DNA of 64,000 nt from Prosthecobacter dejongeii (GCF_014203045.1 NZ_JACHIF010000013.1:115330-179329); one strand, 5' to 3'. Positions 7,614-16,083 are shown, counted from the first letter of the stretch. The notes: generated by a model from the letters alone, not told the origin. Numbers and translations are program-made.

Positions 7614-8837
7614 TCAAGCCTTCACAATTTGTGCAGTCGCCGGGTCATATCGGTAATTTCCAATTTTACCTTCGCGAAGTTTTTGAATCGCCTCCTCAAT
7701 GACAGGCAAAGGAACCAAAAACCACTCCCTCGGCTCCACCTGGCCGCCAAACCGGTCTTTCAGTTCCAAATCCAATCGGGCACTCGCAAAGAATTTGTGG
7801 ATCATAGCCTCAAGCAGAGTCCGGTTGATATTCACTAGCTTGTAGAAGCCCATCACTTCCACGTCGGCCAGCAGGTAAGTCGGATCCTTCTTGGCGTTGG
7901 CGATCCGTTTTCCCACATCGCCACCCGTGACTCCAATCTTGTGAATCACGGACCTGTTCTCAGCGATAAACGGATGTGACGAAAAACTCCTAAGCACATA
8001 GATCAAGCCGGAAGACAGGTCACCCTCCGCCTCTACATCTGAAAAAAGCGGCCCTAGATTCGGCTCTGTAATTCGGCGGCTGGCCTTGTCCTTGTTCAAG
8101 GCCCGTTGGAGGGAGCGCACCAGAAGGTCACTTTCGGTGCCGTTATCATAGATCACTCTGAGTCTGCGATCTGGACGCCCATAGTCGCTGACAAAGGGTT
8201 CCCCCATTTCCGCCACGATCACCTTCTGGCCGTCCAAGATGAAGAGGTCGCCGTTTTTCACATCGGCATTATCCTTGTATTTCAGCGTCTGCCGTTTTCC
8301 GGTCTCCAACTCGTGCTGCACGGCTTCAAAGATGGGCCGAAACACATCAAAATCATTGCATGGATTTCTCTGCGCCACTTCCTCGGCAGCGCGGATCTCC
8401 TCGCGAGACCGCACATGCTTAAGCTGAGTCAAGTCGTGTCCGGGGCCATCTTCTCCACGCAGCACATTCAGCAATTCATCATCGGAGGGCACAGCCTCCA
8501 CGGCTGCCCCCGCATGATATTCAGCCACGTCTTCCTGAACCAAGCCGGTTGCCGTTGTATGAGTCGTTCTTAACAGGCCATGGGAGTCTCGGCCTTTCAG
8601 CACTTCCCGGCATTCAGGGGAGGCACGCAGCCGCTCCAGCCGCACGGCATACAGCCGCTCAAAGATGTCACGGTCCGCTCCATGCTCAGGCCGCCTGCCG
8701 TGTTGCTCGACGAATCGCTCAATCTCTTCGAACCCCGCAATGATGCGCTGTTCCCGTGCCGAACTGCCGCTCGCCTTTTCAGGCAGCGCAAAGTCGTCCA
8801 GTTCAGACCTCAGTTCATCCAGATCAATGTCAGTCAT
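7614..8837 (-). CDS. GIY-YIG nuclease domain protein (T5orf172/MUG113 type)
   Basis: A 407-residue protein from ATG 8837, overlapping the helicase stop (8830-8832) by 8 bases, which implies translational coupling. ATG 8849 is an alternative. Residues 1-275 are charged with no recognised fold. The C-terminal region (about 276-385) shows a GIY-YIG-type pattern: GLIYVLRS, HKIGVTGGDVGKRI, NRTLLEAMIHKFF, EPREWF. In this family the tyrosines, Arg and Glu form a nuclease site. It is the last gene of the minus-strand island and should act with the helicase on DNA. A regulatory or DNA-binding role instead of cutting cannot be excluded. Confidence 0.85.
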   Translation of the reverse strand: MTDIDLDELRSELDDFALPEKASGSSAREQRIIAGFEEIERFVEQHGRRPEHGADRDIFERLYAVRLERLRASPECREVLKGRDSHGLLRTTHTTATGLVQEDVAEYHAGAAVEAVPSDDELLNVLRGEDGPGHDLTQLKHVRSREEIRAAEEVAQRNPCNDFDVFRPIFEAVQHELETGKRQTLKYKDNADVKNGDLFILDGQKVIVAEMGEPFVSDYGRPDRRLRVIYDNGTESDLLVRSLQRALNKDKASRRITEPNLGPLFSDVEAEGDLSSGLIYVLRSFSSHPFIAENRSVIHKIGVTGGDVGKRIANAKKDPTYLLADVEVMGFYKLVNINRTLLEAMIHKFFASARLDLELKDRFGGQVEPREWFLVPLPVIEEAIQKLREGKIGNYRYDPATAQIVKA

Positions 8838-10911
8838 AACGCCCTTCATCTTTAAAACGAACGAAGGCCGCCGCACCTTCGGCCATTCGTTTTTCCCAGG
8901 GATCTTGAGATGTAGCTGATGGCAGACGTCCCCTTTCCTTCTTGAACCGGAAAGCCCGCACTGCAAGGTCTTTGGCATCGTCAGGTGTCAGGGTGGTGCG
9001 TTTAGCCGCTATGACTTCCGCCACCAGCTTCAGCCGCTCCTCGCTCATGGATTTGGCCAGGATGGCATAAGCCTCACCAAAGGGATTGATCCGGTCAATC
9101 AGGTCAATGTCCAGCTCACGCACATCCATCGCAAATTTCCTCACTCCATCAATGAGCGAAGTATTTTTGGTTTCATCCCCGCCTGTGGCTCCACTGATGG
9201 CCCCTTCCCCCTCGTTCAGGACCTTTTTCGCCTGTTGCACAAAGTTCAGCGCAGCGATGGCATGCTGGCGCACTGCCTCCCGATCCTCGGTGTCCAGATT
9301 CGGAAACTTCTCTTGGATGATCTTGCCCATGCGCACCTGGGTCAGTTCTTCGGGCACCAGTTCCTCACCCGCAAACAAGCCTTTCTCCAGCGACGGCTTG
9401 TCCTGCACAAAGGCAGTCACCAGTTCATTCAGGTCCTCCCGGCAAATGCGTTCCGCCTCCTTGCTCTTCGGCTCTGCCAGGCCTTTGATCTCCAGTTGAA
9501 TTTGCCCCGTCGTCGGATTGTAACCCATATTGGTCTTTTCCGGGTCATAGCCTCCAGGACCGTAATCATACCCAGGCGTCGGGCCATTGTTTGGGTTCTT
9601 GGGTTTGAACTCAAAGCGCGGGGCTAGCACCTGCTCCATGAGCAGGCTCGCGGCGATGGCCTTCAGCGTGTCATTCACCGCCTCCGTCACCGCTTGCTCG
9701 CTCGCATCCGGTTCGGCGATGAGATTGGTAAAACGCGCCCGCGTCTTGCCAGGAGCGTCACGGGTGGCCCGGCCGATGATCTGAATGATCTCCGTCAGGC
9801 TGGAGCGGTAGCCCACCGTCAGCGCATGCTCACACCAGATCCAGTCAAAGCCTTCCTTGGCCATCCCCAGCGCGATGATAATGTCCACATGCTCCCGGTT
9901 GTTCTTTTGGGTCGGGTCTTTGAGTGCCGCCAGTACCTTGGCATGCCGGTCAGGTCCATCATCTACCAGATCGGCTACTTTAAGGATGCGACCATCCGCT
10001 CGTTCCACCAGATCAAATCCCGTCACCGGATCCTTCCCTTTCCAGATTCCCAGCGTTCCCAGAATCTCGCTCACCTCCGTGTCTTTTCCTCGCCGCGTGC
10101 TCTCACGGGAGGCCACATGTGGGATGTGCAGGATGGTCTTGAGATCGGAGTCCAGCACCTTGGTGATGTCGTCCACGTAACTGCCACTGTAGAAGAAATA
10201 ACCAATATCGAGCTGCTTCAGGTATTGGTAGCCATTGAGCTGCTGATAATAAGTGTAAGTGACCGTATCAAACTTCGATTCATCATCCGGGTGGAGCACC
10301 GCCTCCGCATCCCCCCGGAAGTAGGAGCCGGTCATGGCCACGAGGTGCGTCTTGTCCCGCGCCATGAGCTGGCGCACATGTTCGCCTAACCGATTGTCTG
10401 GATTGGCCGAAATATGGTGAAATTCGTCCACGGCGATCAGGCGTTCATCAAAGACGTCAGCACCAAATTTTTCCATCGCAGAACGGAAAGTCGCATGTGT
10501 GCAGACCAGCACCTTGTCGTCGCTCTCGAGAAACTTACTCACCGACTCCACCTTGCTTCCATTTTCAGAACCTGCCGCGTCACACAGATTCCACTTCCCC
10601 TCCACGTTCCAATCGGCAAAAAAGCCAAACTTGCTCAGCGGTTCGTTTTGGAAGCTGGCTCCGATGGAACGCTCAGGAACCACCACAATCGCCTGCTTCA
10701 GCTTTTGGTTCACCAGCTTGTCCAGCGCGATGAACATCAGCGCCCGGCTCTTGCCGGAGGCTGGGGGAGATTTGATCAGTAAATACTGCTCCCCCCGTTT
10801 TTGATAAGCCAGTTCCTGCATGGGCCGCATGCCCAGCGCATTGGCCTGGGTGGAACTGCCATCCCTGGCATAGGAGACGGAGACAGAGGGAATCTGGTTG
10901 GGACTGCTCAT
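8830..10911 (-). CDS. SF2 DEAD/DEAH-type helicase
   Basis: A 693-residue protein from ATG 10911; a TTG at 10929 in frame is possible. Motif I is SPPASGKSRAL (about 48-58), motif II DEFHH (about 161-165), motif III-like AMTGSYF, and motif VI QIIGRATRD, so both RecA lobes of a superfamily-2 helicase/translocase are present. The second half (from about 430) is a family-specific helical region with no named domain recognised. Resembles the restriction-subunit-type helicases (ResIII). It is coupled by overlap to the GIY-YIG gene, suggesting a motor-nuclease pair, and lies downstream of the DUF1016 and methyltransferase genes on the same strand. Confidence 0.88.
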   Translation of the reverse strand: MSSPNQIPSVSVSYARDGSSTQANALGMRPMQELAYQKRGEQYLLIKSPPASGKSRALMFIALDKLVNQKLKQAIVVVPERSIGASFQNEPLSKFGFFADWNVEGKWNLCDAAGSENGSKVESVSKFLESDDKVLVCTHATFRSAMEKFGADVFDERLIAVDEFHHISANPDNRLGEHVRQLMARDKTHLVAMTGSYFRGDAEAVLHPDDESKFDTVTYTYYQQLNGYQYLKQLDIGYFFYSGSYVDDITKVLDSDLKTILHIPHVASRESTRRGKDTEVSEILGTLGIWKGKDPVTGFDLVERADGRILKVADLVDDGPDRHAKVLAALKDPTQKNNREHVDIIIALGMAKEGFDWIWCEHALTVGYRSSLTEIIQIIGRATRDAPGKTRARFTNLIAEPDASEQAVTEAVNDTLKAIAASLLMEQVLAPRFEFKPKNPNNGPTPGYDYGPGGYDPEKTNMGYNPTTGQIQLEIKGLAEPKSKEAERICREDLNELVTAFVQDKPSLEKGLFAGEELVPEELTQVRMGKIIQEKFPNLDTEDREAVRQHAIAALNFVQQAKKVLNEGEGAISGATGGDETKNTSLIDGVRKFAMDVRELDIDLIDRINPFGEAYAILAKSMSEERLKLVAEVIAAKRTTLTPDDAKDLAVRAFRFKKERGRLPSATSQDPWEKRMAEGAAAFVRFKDEGRYD

Positions 10912-11240
10912 ACGACGATGTGAGAACAAAAATCAGGTTTTATACAAGAAGTGAGGGCGTCCCGCCCTCAACATGAGGCCAGGATCGCCTCACACCTTGG
11001 GAAAAGGAACGGGGAGCGCACGCGCCCCCGCGTGCTGTAGAAGGCGCCCCGCCTTCCACCGAAGCCCCCAGATGCTTTGCCAGCGAGAATTTCTGCATTC
11101 ACAGTACGTGGAGAACCTTGGTGCGAGGGCGCGCCACGCAACACGCGGGGCGCATGTGCTCCCCGTCTGCTGCCAAGGCCTCGGCACGGTATCAGTTGTC
11201 CGGAAATTCCGGACAACTGCAGTTTTCAACATCACGTCGC
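10912..11240. other. Gene-free gap rich in inverted repeats
   Basis: This 329-base gap between the DUF1016 stop and the helicase start holds several GC-rich inverted repeats: GAGGGCGTCCCGCCCTC near 10954, GAAGGCGCCCCGCCTTC near 11040 and the perfect palindrome at 11193-11219. No convincing gene was found; short open frames across it are composed of the palindromes. It probably contains the helicase promoter, but no clear -35/-10 pair was recognised. Confidence 0.6.
11193..11219. repeat. Perfect 27-bp palindrome
   Basis: Arms CAGTTGTCCGGAA and TTCCGGACAACTG are exactly complementary around a single central A. It is 21 bases downstream of the DUF1016 stop codon and about 280 bases upstream of the helicase start. 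There is no T run, so it is not a canonical terminator; a protein-binding site or a dispersed palindromic repeat are both possible. Confidence 0.85.
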
Positions 11241-12416
11241 TCATCCCTTTTCCTCCTCCGTAAAATCATCACCCGCCAGTTCACTTTCGATCTGCTCAAT
11301 GCTCGGCAGACTGGTTTGGAGTTCAGGCGGCAGGGATTCCACCAGTTGGTATTCAGCCACGCCCAGCGGTTGCGCCTTGTCGCGCAGCGCGTATTCGGCC
11401 ACCACCTTGTTTTTGCTTTTGCACAGCAGCAGGCCGATGGTTGGGGCGTCCTGGGGGTGTTTCACCTGGGCATCCACCGCCGTCAGGTAAAAACTCAATT
11501 GGCCTAGATGCTCTGGCTTGAACTTTCCCGCCTTCAGCTCGATCACCATATAGCAGCGCAGCTTCAGGTGGTAGAAGAGCAGGTCCATGAAGAACTCCTC
11601 CCCCCCCACATCCAGCAGCACCTGCCGGCCGACGAAGGCGAAACCCGCCCCCAGTTCCAGCAGGAAGTCGGTGACGTGTTTGACCAGCGCATTTTCGATC
11701 TCCCGTTCCTGCGACTCCTCGGTCAGGCTGAGGAAATCGAAGCGATAAGGATCCTTGAGGCATTCCCGTGCCAGGTCGGATTGCGGCTTGGGCAGGGTCA
11801 GCGCAAAATTCGTCACCGCCGCGCCGCTGCGCTCCAGCAGGCCGGATTCGATCTGCATCACCAGGATGTTGCGCGACCAGTTGTTCTCGATGGCCTTTCT
11901 CAAATACCAAAGCCGTTCATCGCGGCTCTTGAGCTTGTCGAGAAGGACGCCGTGATGCCGCCATGGCAATTGTGCAAGGGGAGCTTGCACGATTCCGTTC
12001 CTATCAAATTGTGCACCAGCTTGGTGCACAATTTCATTCGGTTCGATTTGTGCAGCGCTTGCTGCACAAAATTCCCCTGCTGCCAATTGTCCAAGAGGCG
12101 CTTGGACCATTTCAAATTCCGGCCACGCCTCTGCGAACGCTCGCATGTATTTCAGGTTTCGGGTAGAAAATCCCTTCATTTCCGGGAACGCGGCGCGCAA
12201 ATCCTGGGAGAGCCGGTCAATGACTTTCGCACCCCAGCCCTGCGCGGCCTGCCGGGCCAGGATGTCCCGGCCAATCTGCCAGTAAAGCAGCACCAATTCG
12301 CTGTTCACCGCCAATGTCGCCCGTTGCCGGGCGGTGTGAATGCGGGTTTTCAGCTCACCCAGCCAGTCGGCGTAACCGTCTGGCAGGTCCGTGAGGCCAA
12401 TAGGGAGATCGCTCAT
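11241..12416 (-). CDS. DUF1016/YhcG-type PD-(D/E)XK nuclease with in-frame palindromic repeats
   Basis: A 391-residue protein. The N-terminal DUF1016 domain (LLYWQIGRDIL, FSTRNLKYMRAFAEAWP) is followed by the conserved LPWRHHGVLLDKLKSRDERLWYL block, then a PD-(D/E)XK nuclease domain with FFMDLLFYH (Asp about 275) and MVIELKAGKFKPE (Glu-x-Lys about 290-292). Known homologues include YhcG/RpnC-like proteins tied to recombination, mobile DNA or restriction. Odd feature: residues about 103-148 consist of repeated 13-residue units of the type IVQAPLAQL, placed just before the LPW motif where homologues have one copy. At DNA level these are 39-bp palindromic units. It sits between the 122-aa gene and the helicase. 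Confidence 0.9.
   Translation of the reverse strand: MSDLPIGLTDLPDGYADWLGELKTRIHTARQRATLAVNSELVLLYWQIGRDILARQAAQGWGAKVIDRLSQDLRAAFPEMKGFSTRNLKYMRAFAEAWPEFEMVQAPLGQLAAGEFCAASAAQIEPNEIVHQAGAQFDRNGIVQAPLAQLPWRHHGVLLDKLKSRDERLWYLRKAIENNWSRNILVMQIESGLLERSGAAVTNFALTLPKPQSDLARECLKDPYRFDFLSLTEESQEREIENALVKHVTDFLLELGAGFAFVGRQVLLDVGGEEFFMDLLFYHLKLRCYMVIELKAGKFKPEHLGQLSFYLTAVDAQVKHPQDAPTIGLLLCKSKNKVVAEYALRDKAQPLGVAEYQLVESLPPELQTSLPSIEQIESELAGDDFTEEEKG
11972..12107. repeat. Four tandem 39-bp units, each a hairpin with complementary but different arms
   Basis: Centres lie near 11981, 12020, 12058.5 and 12098, a 39-bp (13-codon) period in frame with the DUF1016 gene. Plus-strand arms are GTGCAAG/CTTGCAC (11972-11978, 11984-11990), AAATTGTGCACCA/TGGTGCACAATTT (12006-12018, 12022-12034), TTTGTGCAGC/GCTGCACAAA (12047-12056, 12061-12070) and GTCCAAG/CTTGGAC (12089-12095, 12101-12107). 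Each pair is perfectly complementary although the arms differ between units, so differences are compensated within each hairpin. Confidence 0.92.
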
Positions 12417-12500
12417 GCCTTTTCCACACGCTTGGCTTTATTCCTGAAGTGGTTACCCTGCCCGAACCGGGTGCAACGATTGCTCTCGCTAGAATCAACA

Positions 12501-12869
12501 CTACGCATGCCTGTTCGGATCCTCCAGGTGGACATCAATGGGCACCACGCCATCCTTGGTTTTGATGAAATCGCCGGGCTTGACTTCCCGGGCCATGACT
12601 CCATCCACCCGTTTCCAATCGTTGAGCGTCACCTGTCTGAAGCCAAACTTTTGCATGAACTCTGTCGTCTCTTCGAGGGAGGGGTGAGGTGAAGAAGGAT
12701 CAGCCGGCTCATGCCATGGCTGGGAAATGATAACAACACTTCCGTCCGTAAGATAGCCGGGGCGGGTTGCTTTGACAGCCCTGTTCCGAGCGTTATCTTT
12801 CCAAACCAAATGTTTGGAACCGACGTAAAGCGGCTCTCCATAGTTGTTATAGGCTTCGTCTAGCGTCAT
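12501..12869 (-). CDS. Small conserved-looking protein of unknown function in the defence island
   Basis: A 122-residue protein, 17 bases downstream of the methyltransferase stop and 84 bases upstream of the DUF1016 start, so very likely co-transcribed. The sequence starts MTLDEAYNNYGEPLYVGSKH and its second half reads EETTEFMQKFGFRQV ... VMAREVKPGDFIKTKDG-VVPIDVHLED. The spacing of a helix, a xDxKPGDFIKTxDG loop and PIDVH is reminiscent of the kinase-like C-lobe seen in polyvalent-protein kinases, but a full kinase domain cannot fit. I do not recognise the family with confidence. Confidence 0.65.
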   Translation of the reverse strand: MTLDEAYNNYGEPLYVGSKHLVWKDNARNRAVKATRPGYLTDGSVVIISQPWHEPADPSSPHPSLEETTEFMQKFGFRQVTLNDWKRVDGVMAREVKPGDFIKTKDGVVPIDVHLEDPNRHA

Positions 12870-12886
12870 GGCATTGGGAGGTCTGT

Positions 12887-15715
12887 TTACTTGGAAGACT
12901 TACTTTGCGCAACAACTGACGCTGAGCGCGGCGGGGTACGACTAACAGACGGGGTGCTAGTCATCTGGGTATAAAGCTCAAACAGCTTCTCCAGCCTTTC
13001 CGTGTCATTCTTAAACCGGCGTCCAATGTAAATGCGCTCCAGCGTCTCATCATTGCGCTCATGCGCCGCCCGCAGATTGTCCGGCATTGTCTCCGGATCA
13101 TAAAGATCCGCAATCGTCGCCGGGAAATGCGCCTCCCGGGCCAGAAGAATGTCCTCCGCGCAACGCGTCAGGTCGGCTTTGTTTTGCTCGGTTAATGTGG
13201 GGACCGGAAAGGTGTTCCAACCGAGGGTGTTGGAATAGCGATAATCGGTTTTGAGCTTGCCGCAGACCGTGCCGATCCAAACGAGGTGGAGACGGGAAGC
13301 AATGAGTGCCATGTTCCAGAGCGGGGCGTCGTAGAGAGCGAAAGCGAGGTTAGTGACCGTTGAGCGCGAATTCAAAACACCGACTGGAAAGTATTCTCGA
13401 GCTTCCGAAGAGACTGAAGGGACAATTAATAAATGGTTATCACAAGAATACATCTCGCGAAATTGATGGGGTTTTTCAGCTAATGACTTCGTGCCTTTGT
13501 CTTTACTCTCAAGTCGCATGGACTTCACTTTTTCAATTCGCTCGACGATTAGGTGGTTTTGTTTTGCGGCTGACAGATTGGCGTCTTCAATCCAAAGGCA
13601 ATATCTCACAATTCCACGGATAAATTCCGCTGAGCCAAATGCGCGCTTAACGAAAAGCCTGTCATCAGCTTTATCCAATCCTAATTGAGAGTGTTCGCTC
13701 GCTGACAAAAGAAGACCGCCACCATCGACAGGCATATTCCCAAAGCTCATGTGCGAGATGTCGCTTAAAGCCTGTCTGCGTCCTTCGATAAAAACGTCAT
13801 TCGAAGGAGCCAGGTAAGCGTTGATGACATTGACTACTCGAACCGAGTCACGGCCAGCAGCGTCTTCAGAAAACAGAAGCTTCTTATTTATTTCCAAGTT
13901 GGAAATTCCGACTACTACAACGGTTACCCCAGCGTTATGTGCGGCTAAGTTTGCCCATTTAAAAGAGGTGCGCGCAAAGTTGATTTTGGAACCAAGTCTA
14001 TAAATAAGAGGCCATAAAATTGGAACAATGCGTCCTTGGCATATCGAATTAGTGCTCACGAAGGCACTTCCGCAGCTTACAGTTTTTCCATACTCAGCGG
14101 CTTTCAGAAACCACCCGCCTACATAATCAATCTGTTTCGCCGAAACCCCGTGCGCATCGAAGACTTGTGCCAGTTCTGATTTTTGACTCGCTGTTTGAGT
14201 TTGGCTTCCTTTGTAAGGCGGATTCCCGCAAATATAAGTCTCCCCACCCTCATTCTCGAAATCAATTTCCGCCTGATTCAGCGGCGTCTCGAACAAATCC
14301 TCGGCCTTCGTCTTCACGCCTTTACCCGTAGGAGGACAGACACTCAGCCAGTCAATGCGCAAAGCATTGCCACACGTAATCCAGTTGGCCGCTTCCAGGG
14401 GCAAGAACTCTGCGAGGGCAAGTTGCTGGCCCCGGTAAAGGACGTTGCACTGGTACTCGGCAATGATGAGGGCCAGCCGGGCGATCTCGCAGGAGAAATG
14501 TCGTAGTTCAATGCCTCTAAAGTTGGTTAGGGGGATGACGGAACGAATCTCCGGCTCACCACGGCGGCGGTTAATCTCTGCTTCGATCTCCCGCATCTCT
14601 TTGTAGGCGATGACAAGAAAATTGCCCGAACCACAGGCTGGATCGAAGACCCTAATGCGCGCCATGCGGTTGCGCAGATTCAGCAGCTTGCGGGCATTTT
14701 CCCCGGCCTCCTCCAGCTTCGCCCGCAGGTCATCCAGAAACAATGGGTTCAGCACCTTGAGGATGTTGGGCACACTGGTATAGTGCATGCCCAGGGCACC
14801 GCGTTCTTCATCATCCGCCACGGCCTGGATCATGGAGCCAAAGATGTCCGGATTGATCTTGGTCCAGTCCAGCCCGCCCACATGAAGAAGATAGGAACGG
14901 GCGATCTTGCTGAAACGCGGCACTTCGACACTTTCCGAAAACAGCCCGCCATTCACGTACGGGAACCCGTTTGCCCAGCTCTTGATGCCTGCGGCCTCGC
15001 GGTGGCGATTGTCCAGCTTCCCCTCATGGCGCACCGGGGTGTTCATGGCCCGGAACATTTCCGAAATCACTTCATGGGTATTCGATGAATCCCGGGCGCT
15101 CATCTGCTCGATGGTGGCGGTGAAGAGGCCTACATTGTGGAAGATGTCGGTATCCTCCGCAAAGAAGCAGAAGATGAGCCGGGCCATGAAGTGGTTCAGG
15201 TCGCCGCGCCGGGCTTCGGTGGTCCAGTCGGGGTTGTCCTTGAGCAGCTCCATGTAGAGGCGGTTCAGGCGCCCAGTGGCCTTGATGTCGAAGGCGTTTT
15301 CACTGATCTGCCTGACTGTGGTGATGCCTGCCAAAGGCAGGAAGAACCCGAAGTGATGGTGAAAATCTGGGTAATCACACACCACCGTGCCGCCATCTCC
15401 CAGGTTTTCTGCCTCGAAGGTTTTCCCATCTGTGGCCAGGATGAACTTCGCCTTGTGCTTGGCCGTGGCCGGGCTTTCCCGCAAAGCCGCCAGAGCCTCT
15501 GGCACGGTGCCCTCCGCACAGACCTGGAGGTGGATGTTGCTGCGCTGAAGCACGCCGCCGGGAAGATCCGACTGATTGGTACTGCCGCTCTTTAGCCGCT
15601 GGATGGTGGTGGCCTTGTTACCAAAAGCTTCCAAAAACGCATATGGAAAGCTCTGGGCCTCAAAAGGCTCACCCGCCAGTTTTGAAATGGCTTCTTCAAT
15701 TTCGACGGCGTTCAT
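12887..15715 (-). CDS. MmeI-like class I DNA methyltransferase
   Basis: A 942-residue protein from ATG 15715; a TTG at 15766 would add 17 residues. The SAM-binding motif I is FDPACGSGNFLVIAY (about 355-370) and motif IV is GNPPYKGS (about 494-501), the NPPY form typical of N6-adenine methyltransferases. An FCFFAEDTDIF helical-spacer block, the GWFLKAAEYGKT region and the C-terminal target-recognition part match the MmeI/YeeA family. In MmeI the N terminus is a PD-(D/E)XK nuclease; here the equivalent region (about 30-130, with KAKFILATDGKTFEAENL) shows no clear D...ExK, so it is probably modification-only. It is the first gene of the minus-strand island. Confidence 0.88.
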   Translation of the reverse strand: MNAVEIEEAISKLAGEPFEAQSFPYAFLEAFGNKATTIQRLKSGSTNQSDLPGGVLQRSNIHLQVCAEGTVPEALAALRESPATAKHKAKFILATDGKTFEAENLGDGGTVVCDYPDFHHHFGFFLPLAGITTVRQISENAFDIKATGRLNRLYMELLKDNPDWTTEARRGDLNHFMARLIFCFFAEDTDIFHNVGLFTATIEQMSARDSSNTHEVISEMFRAMNTPVRHEGKLDNRHREAAGIKSWANGFPYVNGGLFSESVEVPRFSKIARSYLLHVGGLDWTKINPDIFGSMIQAVADDEERGALGMHYTSVPNILKVLNPLFLDDLRAKLEEAGENARKLLNLRNRMARIRVFDPACGSGNFLVIAYKEMREIEAEINRRRGEPEIRSVIPLTNFRGIELRHFSCEIARLALIIAEYQCNVLYRGQQLALAEFLPLEAANWITCGNALRIDWLSVCPPTGKGVKTKAEDLFETPLNQAEIDFENEGGETYICGNPPYKGSQTQTASQKSELAQVFDAHGVSAKQIDYVGGWFLKAAEYGKTVSCGSAFVSTNSICQGRIVPILWPLIYRLGSKINFARTSFKWANLAAHNAGVTVVVVGISNLEINKKLLFSEDAAGRDSVRVVNVINAYLAPSNDVFIEGRRQALSDISHMSFGNMPVDGGGLLLSASEHSQLGLDKADDRLFVKRAFGSAEFIRGIVRYCLWIEDANLSAAKQNHLIVERIEKVKSMRLESKDKGTKSLAEKPHQFREMYSCDNHLLIVPSVSSEAREYFPVGVLNSRSTVTNLAFALYDAPLWNMALIASRLHLVWIGTVCGKLKTDYRYSNTLGWNTFPVPTLTEQNKADLTRCAEDILLAREAHFPATIADLYDPETMPDNLRAAHERNDETLERIYIGRRFKNDTERLEKLFELYTQMTSTPSVSRTPPRSASVVAQSKSSK

Positions 15716-15830
15716 GGGGTAATCACAGGCGTGTGGTAGGCGCTTGTTTAAAGAGGTCTCTGACAAGGTTCAAGACAGGATTGAGAAAGCTGTGCAGGCT
15801 TTGGATAAGCGGGGTAGATCTAACCAAGGA

Positions 15831-15926
15831 AAGTCGGACGCGGTGCATCCCGCACTCGCGGGACAGGGCATGTCCTTACCAGGGACGCTTTCCTGACCGG
15901 CTGAAGCCGGGACTACAGTGCAGGGA
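15831..15926. repeat. 96-bp dispersed palindromic repeat, copy A
   Basis: Begins AAGTCGGACGCGG and ends near GACTACAGTGCAGGGA. Contains internal hairpins ATCCCGCACTCGCGGGAC and CCGGCTGAAGCCGG. About 90% identical by eye to copy B, 157 bases downstream. Confidence 0.85.
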
Positions 15927-15987
15927 GGCGGTGCGGTGTGTCGCGACCCAGGAGGCGGACAAGAGTGTCCACGCTCCTCTCGGCTAG

Positions 15988-16083
15988 AAGTCGGACGCGG
16001 CGCATCCCGCAGTGGCGGGACAGGGCATGTTGCTTCCAGGGGCGATTTCCTGACCGGCTGAAGCCGGGACTACAGTGCTGGGA
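15988..16083. repeat. 96-bp dispersed palindromic repeat, copy B
   Basis: Same unit and orientation as copy A; starts AAGTCGGACGCGG and ends GACTACAGTGCTGGGA. One internal arm pair differs (CACTCGCGGG in A, CAGTGGCGGG in B), with hairpin potential kept by the CCCGC/GCGGG core. A shorter relative starts at 19601. Confidence 0.85.

Noticed and set aside
11963..12166. Plus-strand open frame with 13-residue repeats opposite the DUF1016 gene
   Set aside because: It is the mirror reading of the palindromic units; the DUF1016 protein on the minus strand is the supported gene.
15831..16083. Attachment-site duplication flanking an integrated island
   Set aside because: Both copies lie on the same side of the island, and no integrase or tRNA gene is present.
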